From contig AP017895.1 in assembly GCA_002355935.1 (NCBI GenBank), forward strand, positions 930,001-994,000: a DNA stretch of 64,000 nt. Reading direction: 5' to 3'. The notes under the pieces were generated by a model that was not told the DNA's origin, ran no database searches, and was given only the letters and a program-made list of their open reading frames with translations. A program made the position numbers and the translations under genes. This document shows, one piece after another, positions 59,144 to 64,000 of this stretch. Each line of letters starts with the position of its first letter. The stretch's first letter is position 1. Source of the DNA: Rothia aeria (GTDB lineage Bacteria; Actinomycetota; Actinomycetes; Actinomycetales; Micrococcaceae).

Positions 59144-60567
59144 ATGTCAGAGGATCGCCAGAACGTCGATACGGCCGCCGAGCCTGATGAGAAAGGCTGG
59201 GAGGCGCTACGCCCCGCCGTTAAATACCCCGTGGCTGAGGGCGCTTTAGACGAGGCTCCTGCCGCAGATTCGCCGCAGGAGGACGTGCAGGACACCCAGC
59301 CTGAGACGCAGACGGGGGCGTTTGCGCGCATCCGGGCCGAGGCTCCAGGTACGGCGGCTGAACCAGATGTGGCCACCGGGGCTGTACCCATTGCTCCCGC
59401 ACGGAGCAAATTGGGGGAGCGGGGCGTAGGGCAGCGTGTGCGCACGTACACGAGTGTCTCGACCGGGTTCATCCCGTTGGTGCGTGAGGTTCATAATGCC
59501 CCAAGAGTCCTACCCTGAGCGCGTTGAGCCGGGATGCGCGCCAAAAAGAGCAGGAGGAAGCGCTGGCGGCCGCCCAGTCGGTTGAAGAAGCTGAGGCTAC
59601 TGAAGCGGCGAAAGAAAAGCCCCGCCAGAAGGAATACCGCACTGAGACGACCACCAGCAATAAGGTGGTGCGCGTCGCTGCGGACCCCGATGAGGTTGAT
59701 ATTCCCAAGGAATATATTGACGTTCCCAAACCGGGTAAAGCCGAAGCAGTCAAGGTTGCCCCTAAGGCTGAGCTGATAGTGCTCGATAAGCCGCCTCTTC
59801 TTCGTCTGCGGTCAACTATTATTACCCTCGCGGTGCCGATTCTGGTGATAATGATCGCGGTCCGTGCGGTGGCTTCTGACGCATTCCTGTGGCTTGAATA
59901 CCACCGCCCCGGGTTCCCGGCAGATGCCTACGGGTTTGATACCGCTGAACGGATGCGGTTGGGCTCTTACGGACTTAACTATGTGACGAACTTCGCACCC
60001 CGCTCATATTTGGAGAGTATCACCACCGGAGCGGAGCATAAATCTGCGTTTTTGCCCGATGAAGTGGGGCATATGCATGATGTAAAACTGGTCATCCTGT
60101 ACTCCACCGCCGCGGCGGTACTGATGCTCATCCTAGCGTTCATCTCAAGCGCAACCCTGCGGGAGCGCGCCCCCGGTGTTATCCGCCGCAGCCTTTTCAC
60201 CGGTGCGTGGCTGACGGTGGGGATTCTGGGCGTACTTGCTGCCGTTGGTATTTTCAGCTGGGATTGGCTGTTTACAACCTTCCACACCACGTTCTTCCCG
60301 CAGGGTAACTGGCAGTTCCATTTGAACGACACACTGATCCGCTTGTACCCGCCGCAGTTCTGGGTAGATGCGGCCATTGCCGTTGCGGCCCTGAGTATGC
60401 TGATTGTGCTCCTGCTGATGGGCTACACCTGGCCCACTCGCTACCGTAAACAGGTGGCCCTGCGCCGCAGTGCCGAACGGTTCGCGGCACTTCAAAAAGC
60501 TGATGCTCAGGTGCAGGAGGCAAAGCAGGTGAGCGCCTCCCAGCAGGCTTCCCGTTCCAACGGATAG
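59144..60567 (+). CDS. DUF1461 (TIGR01906) membrane protein (one-base deletion)
   Basis: Adding one C at CCCC 59499-59502 joins the two halves (REVHNAPKSPTLSALSRDA) into 474 aa. The first ~215 residues are acidic/Ala-rich and probably disordered. Then come four membrane helices with the DUF1461 signature TFHTTFFPQGNWQFHLNDTL and LIRLYPPQFWVDA. Function is unknown. The start ATG 59144 lies in a stretch without a strong ribosome binding site. Confidence 0.82.
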
Positions 60568-60591
60568 GCCCATAATCCTTCGAGGAAGTAT

Positions 60592-60630
60592 GCGGCGCCG
60601 ACCTCAGCTATATGACGGGGTCGGCGCCGC
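60592..60630 (+). terminator. terminator of the DUF1461 gene
   Basis: GCGGCGCCGACC and GGTCGGCGCCGC form a 12-bp stem 25 bases after the stop. Confidence 0.75.
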
Positions 60631-60806
60631 ACTTATATGCTTAACATCCGCAGGAATTACCTAGGGCTAGGAAAGCATGGAAAAGAATCCTAAGGCTGAC
60701 TCCCTAGCTCAGTGCCCCTCCACCGAGGATAGTGCTCCAGTGCGCTCACACGGAAGTTTCTTCTCATAAGCAAGGTAGGTTGCGGCAATACGGCAGGTAC
60801 GAAAAA
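60631..60806. other. intergenic gap between convergent genes
   Basis: I see no gene, repeat or RNA in this part of the 357-base gap between the DUF1461 and pmt genes; the rest is the two terminators. Confidence 0.4.
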
Positions 60807-60844
60807 GCGGGGGTGGAAAACCACTATTGGTTTTCCACCCCCGC
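60807..60844 (-). terminator. pmt terminator
   Basis: GCGGGGGTGGAAAACC and GGTTTTCCACCCCCGC form a perfect 16-bp stem; on the minus strand TTTTT follows. Confidence 0.9.
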
Positions 60845-60924
60845 TTCATATGACGTGCATTAAACGGTATCTCACGCGGTTCGGTGACGAACAGAACAGG
60901 CTTTGACAGCGAACTGCTGGTGCC

Positions 60925-62546
60925 CTAAATCCAGAAAGAGAACCACATATGGTGCAGCCACTCGTTATAAGGGATAGTCTGCCCCGTCCATAGCGGCCAG
61001 AAGTAGGCACTCATCAGCAGTACCGCCACCAGGTACACGCCCGTAAAGTACAGGCCCACCCGTTTGCGTCGCACTGAGCTGCCCGAATGGCCCAGCACCA
61101 GCCCCAGCACACCGGCAAGTATCAGAATCAAAAACGGCTCGAACGAGAGAGCATAGAAGTAGAACATGGTGCGGTTCGGGTAGAGGAACCACGGGAAGTA
61201 ACCCACGGCAAAAACGAAGAGCAAAGATGTAAACCGCCAGTCACGGCGCACAATGGTGACGATCAAGGCCACCAGGATCGCCGCAATAAAAGCCCACCAG
61301 ATCAGCGGGTTGCCGATATTGAGGATCGCCTCAGAGCAGGAAGAGGCGGTGCACCCCTTCGACCCCATCTTTGGCGACTCATAGTAGTACGAGGTAGGCC
61401 GCCCCAGCAGAAGCCACTTCCACGCGGGAGACGCATACGAATGGGGGCTATCTAGCTTGGAATGGAAATTAAACGCCGAAACATGGTACTCCCAGAGCGA
61501 ACGCAGATCGGTCGGCAGCCACTGAACCCCCTGCCCGGGATTATCCTGCGCCCAATGCCGGTAGAAAGCGTTCGATGACTTAAACCAGCCCGCCCACGTG
61601 GACAGGTACACAATAAGCCCCACACCAATCATCTGAACGAACGCGGGCAGGCCCTCACGGAGCACACCCACAACCGCCCAGTTCTTCAACCCCAGAATAC
61701 GGCGTGCGTTCACATCCCAGAACACGGTCAGCAACCCGAAAGCAGCGATAAAGAACAGCGAATTCCATTTCACGCCCACAGCCGCACCGGCGCACACGCC
61801 AGCGGCCAGCCTCCACAGATGCCACCCCGAACCAGGACCAAACACAAGCTGAGGCAGCGTGCCGCCGTTCTGCTGGGCCAGAGCCGCCACTTTACGTGCC
61901 AGCACCCGCCGCGATTGCTGCCGATCTAAGAGCAGGCACACAAAAGTCGCTAAAATCCAGAACATCTGGAAAATATCCAGCAGTGCCAGACGGGACTCCA
62001 CAAACATGAGCCCATCCACGGATGCGAGGATCGCGGCGATAGTAGCCACCGTCATAGAACGGAACAGCAACCAGGCCGCATACGCCACCAAGGCCACCGA
62101 CAACGTACCAATCAGCGCCGCGCTAAAACGCCACCCAAACGGGTTATTATCCCCAAAATCGCCATCCCGGCGGCGATCATCCACTTACCCAGCGGAGGGT
62201 GAACCACATACTCGGGGGAATCCGTCAGAAGACCTGAAGGGCTCCCCGCCACGAAGGTTCCGTTCGCCTCCTTCGTCCAGTTCAGCTCATACCCGTAATG
62301 CAGGTACGAGTAGGCGTCCTTCGCGTAGTACGTCTCATCAAAAACAATCGCGTTCGGGTGTGCCAAATAAACAAAACGCAGTATGCCTGCGAGCACCACC
62401 ATCAGGGCGGGTACAACCCATGCCCAGCGGGGCGCAGACACGCGGGCCACACCCAAGCGGGCGAGCATACTCAACTCATTAAAACGCTCGGACATTGATG
62501 AACGGCCCGAGCCTACGGGGGAAAGAATACCGGTTTGTAACGTCAC
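60925..62546 (-). CDS. pmt: protein O-mannosyltransferase (one-base deletion)
   Basis: Pmt moves mannose from polyprenyl-phosphate-mannose to secreted proteins at the membrane. The 540-aa protein has about ten membrane helices. Motifs: FDETYYAKDAYSYLHYG (catalytic Asp-Glu of the GT-C fold), VVHPPLGKWMIAAGMAI, and VESRLALLDIFQMFW. The frame breaks at AAAA 62155-62158; one base restores AIFGDNNPFGWRFSAALIG. GTG 62546 has TACGAT 6 bases upstream, so it is probably leaderless. Divergent pairing with rsmI is conserved in mycobacteria. Confidence 0.9.
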
Positions 62547-62552
62547 CTAAAC

Positions 62553-62558
62553 ATCGTA
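62553..62558 (-). promoter_or_regulatory. -10 box of leaderless pmt
   Basis: TACGAT on the minus strand, 6 bases before the GTG. Confidence 0.5.
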
Positions 62559-62647
62559 GAGGCTAATCCCCCAGAAAGCCATATTTCGGGCAGGTTAGGG
62601 GATTATTCCGCAAGAAATTTTATTCCGCCCAGCCCCGAACCATGGCC

Positions 62648-62653
62648 TACACT
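62648..62653 (+). promoter_or_regulatory. -10 box of rsmI
   Basis: TACACT lies 6 bases before GTG 62660, matching the leaderless pattern seen at other genes here. Confidence 0.5.
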
Positions 62654-62659
62654 GGGAAG

Positions 62660-63615
62660 GTGAGCCGCATGAAACCACACAATAAAACAACACCCCTATG
62701 CCCGAGGCTGAAACACCAGACCAAGCACCTGCTGAACACACCGGGCCGCACGCAGCAGCACATGGAACTGGCGGCGGTGTCCTCATCCTCGGCGGGACCC
62801 CCATCGGCAACCTCTCAGACGCCAGCGACCGGTTACGGCAGGCACTCGCTACCGCCGACGTAATCGCCGTCGAAGACACTCGAAAGCTCCGCACCCTCGC
62901 CTCCGGGCTGGGGGTGCGCACCACGGGGCGGGTTATTGTGAACCACGACCATAATGAGGAATACCGCAGCACCCAGCTCGTGCAGGCGGTCAGCGACGGG
63001 AACACGGTTCTGCTGCTCTCAGACGCCGGTATGCCAACCATCTCAGACCCCGGCTATGTTGCAGCATGCGCCGTTGCCGACGCAGGCCTGCCGGTGACCG
63101 TGATCCCCGGCCCCTCTGCGGCCTTGACCGCGCTCGCGCTCTCGGGACTGCCCACCGGGCGGTTCACTTTTGAGGGGTTCCTGGCCCGTAAAGGCTCGGA
63201 ACGTACCCGAAGGCTAAACTCCCTGGCGGCGGAAGAGCGCACCATGATTTTCTACGAATCGCCGCATCGTGTAGCCGCCACGCTCACAGATTTTGCCCGG
63301 GTTTTCGGGGGCGAACGGCGTGCCGTCGTATGCCGCGAACTCACCAAACTGCACGAAGAAACCCTGCGCGGCACCCTGAACGAACTCGCTGGCTGGGCGC
63401 GCGCAACCCAGGTGCGCGGAGAGATCGTGATTGTGGTCGCTGGCGCCGAGCCTGCCGAAACTCCACAGGCGCAAGATATCGTGGGCCTCGTCCTGGAACG
63501 GGTGGACGCAGGCGAACGCCTCAAAAACGCGTGCGCCGCTGTCGCCGCTGAAACGGGTGCCTCCAAACAAGAGCTCTACGCAGCTGCCATTGCTGCCCGA
63601 AACGTCAACCCCTAA
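62660..63615 (+). CDS. rsmI: 16S rRNA (cytidine-2'-O-)-methyltransferase
   Basis: RsmI methylates the ribose of C1402 in 16S rRNA. Motifs are ILGGTPIGNLSDASDRL, DVIAVEDTRKLRTLA, LLLSDAGMPTISDPGY, VTVIPGPSAALTALALSGLP and FEGFLARKG. The frame visible as ATG comes at 62698, but there is no ribosome binding site there. GTG 62660 sits 6 bases after a TACACT -10 box; adding one C at CCCC 62693-62696 joins them (318 aa). I therefore prefer GTG 62660 as the start, with less certainty than the rest of the gene. Confidence 0.9.
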
Positions 63616-63650
63616 AACACACTTCAACACAGCCCGCAGGAGAATACCGT

Positions 63651-64000
63651 GTGCCAGAGCCGCCCGAGCAAACCGAACTCACCCAGGAATATCTAGATTC
63701 CCTTGCCACCCTGGCACACTCTACGGTGCCGAACGAACAAGAGCTGAGGGCGAGCGCCCTTCCACACGGTTGGCAGGTTGAAGAAGGGCAGACCCCCGCA
63801 CCCTACCGCGCCGAGCTTTACCGGGACGAGACCGGGGAGGGATAGCGCAGGAACCTTCGGGCGAAGGAACCCGACGCCGTTCCACAAAGGGCGATAACGG
63901 GCGGTCCCGTAACCTTGTGTTCCCACCTGCGCCCGAGCCTCTGCCGTATGCCATCGTCGATAACCACACCCATATGGATCTGCTCGATGGCGAAGTAGAA
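63651..64000 (+). CDS. tatD: TatD-family hydrolase, 3' partial (one-base deletion)
   Basis: GTG 63651 opens a Glu/Pro-rich start (MPEPPEQTELTQEYLDSLAT). It stops early at TAG 63843; one G added at GGG 63839-63841 keeps the frame open into PLPYAIVDNHTHMDLLDGE, which is the start of the TatD metal-dependent hydrolase (HxH motif in DNHTHMD). The gene runs off the window. The long N-terminal part is not conserved. TatD enzymes are 3'-5' DNA/RNA exonucleases; linkage with rsmI is common. Confidence 0.78.

Overview
The window is a continuous stretch of actinobacterial chromosome. Codon use is moderately GC-rich, below that of Streptomyces or Micrococcus. Mycothiol chemistry (mca), a WhiB regulator, SdhCDAB, DUF501, DUF3499, DUF4307 and DUF6350 proteins, and gene orders shared with Mycobacterium all point to Actinomycetota. 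The moderate GC together with Micrococcaceae-like protein sequences makes a Rothia-type organism my best guess; this is inference, not proof.

Layout. 1-4.9 kb: DUF6350 membrane protein, purN-purH, a TetR regulator. 4.9-11.5 kb: glyA, folD, a GntR/UTRA regulator, a small membrane protein overlapping xthA, trpS, a 2H phosphoesterase. 11.6-14.3 kb: a His-rich AztD-like zinc-binding lipoprotein and manC. 14.6-19.5 kb: sdhC-sdhD-sdhA-sdhB and an M20 amidohydrolase. 19.5-20.7 kb: an AT-rich, gene-poor island. 20.7-24.4 kb: a giant acidic protein of unknown role. 24.4-30.8 kb: mazG-eno-ftsB/divIC-DUF501-ppx (the mycobacterial order) and a subtilase. 31-37 kb: type II NADH dehydrogenase, a tRNA with anticodon UAA, DoxX, an HNH/Excalibur lipoprotein, a Cof phosphatase, a Bax-inhibitor-like protein. 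37-45.5 kb: AI-2E exporter, ilvA, greA-DUF4307-mca-small membrane protein-uppS (again mycobacterial order), a prepilin peptidase, a NUDIX hydrolase. 45.6-52.9 kb: an Ig-like secreted protein, an M50-like protease, fumC, carbonic anhydrase, DUF4245, glpX, an orphan SUKH-3-like protein. 53-64 kb: FemAB, purE-purK, GtrA, a TIGR03089-like protein, whiB-DUF3499, DUF1461, a protein O-mannosyltransferase divergent from rsmI, and the start of tatD.

Much of the content is one-carbon and purine metabolism (purN, purH, glyA, folD, purE, purK), central carbon and respiration (sdh, fumC, eno, glpX, ndh) and envelope work (uppS, femAB, pmt, gtrA, manC). There is no prophage, insertion sequence, CRISPR array or rRNA operon.

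Two window-wide patterns matter most. First, about 21 genes are broken by roughly 25 single-base deletions, mostly in short homopolymers. Every one is repaired by adding one base, and conserved protein continues across each break. These are almost certainly sequencing errors, so I annotate each such gene as one CDS over its full span. Second, many genes have a TANNNT -10 box ending 6-7 bases before an ATG/GTG and no Shine-Dalgarno sequence, which indicates leaderless transcription.
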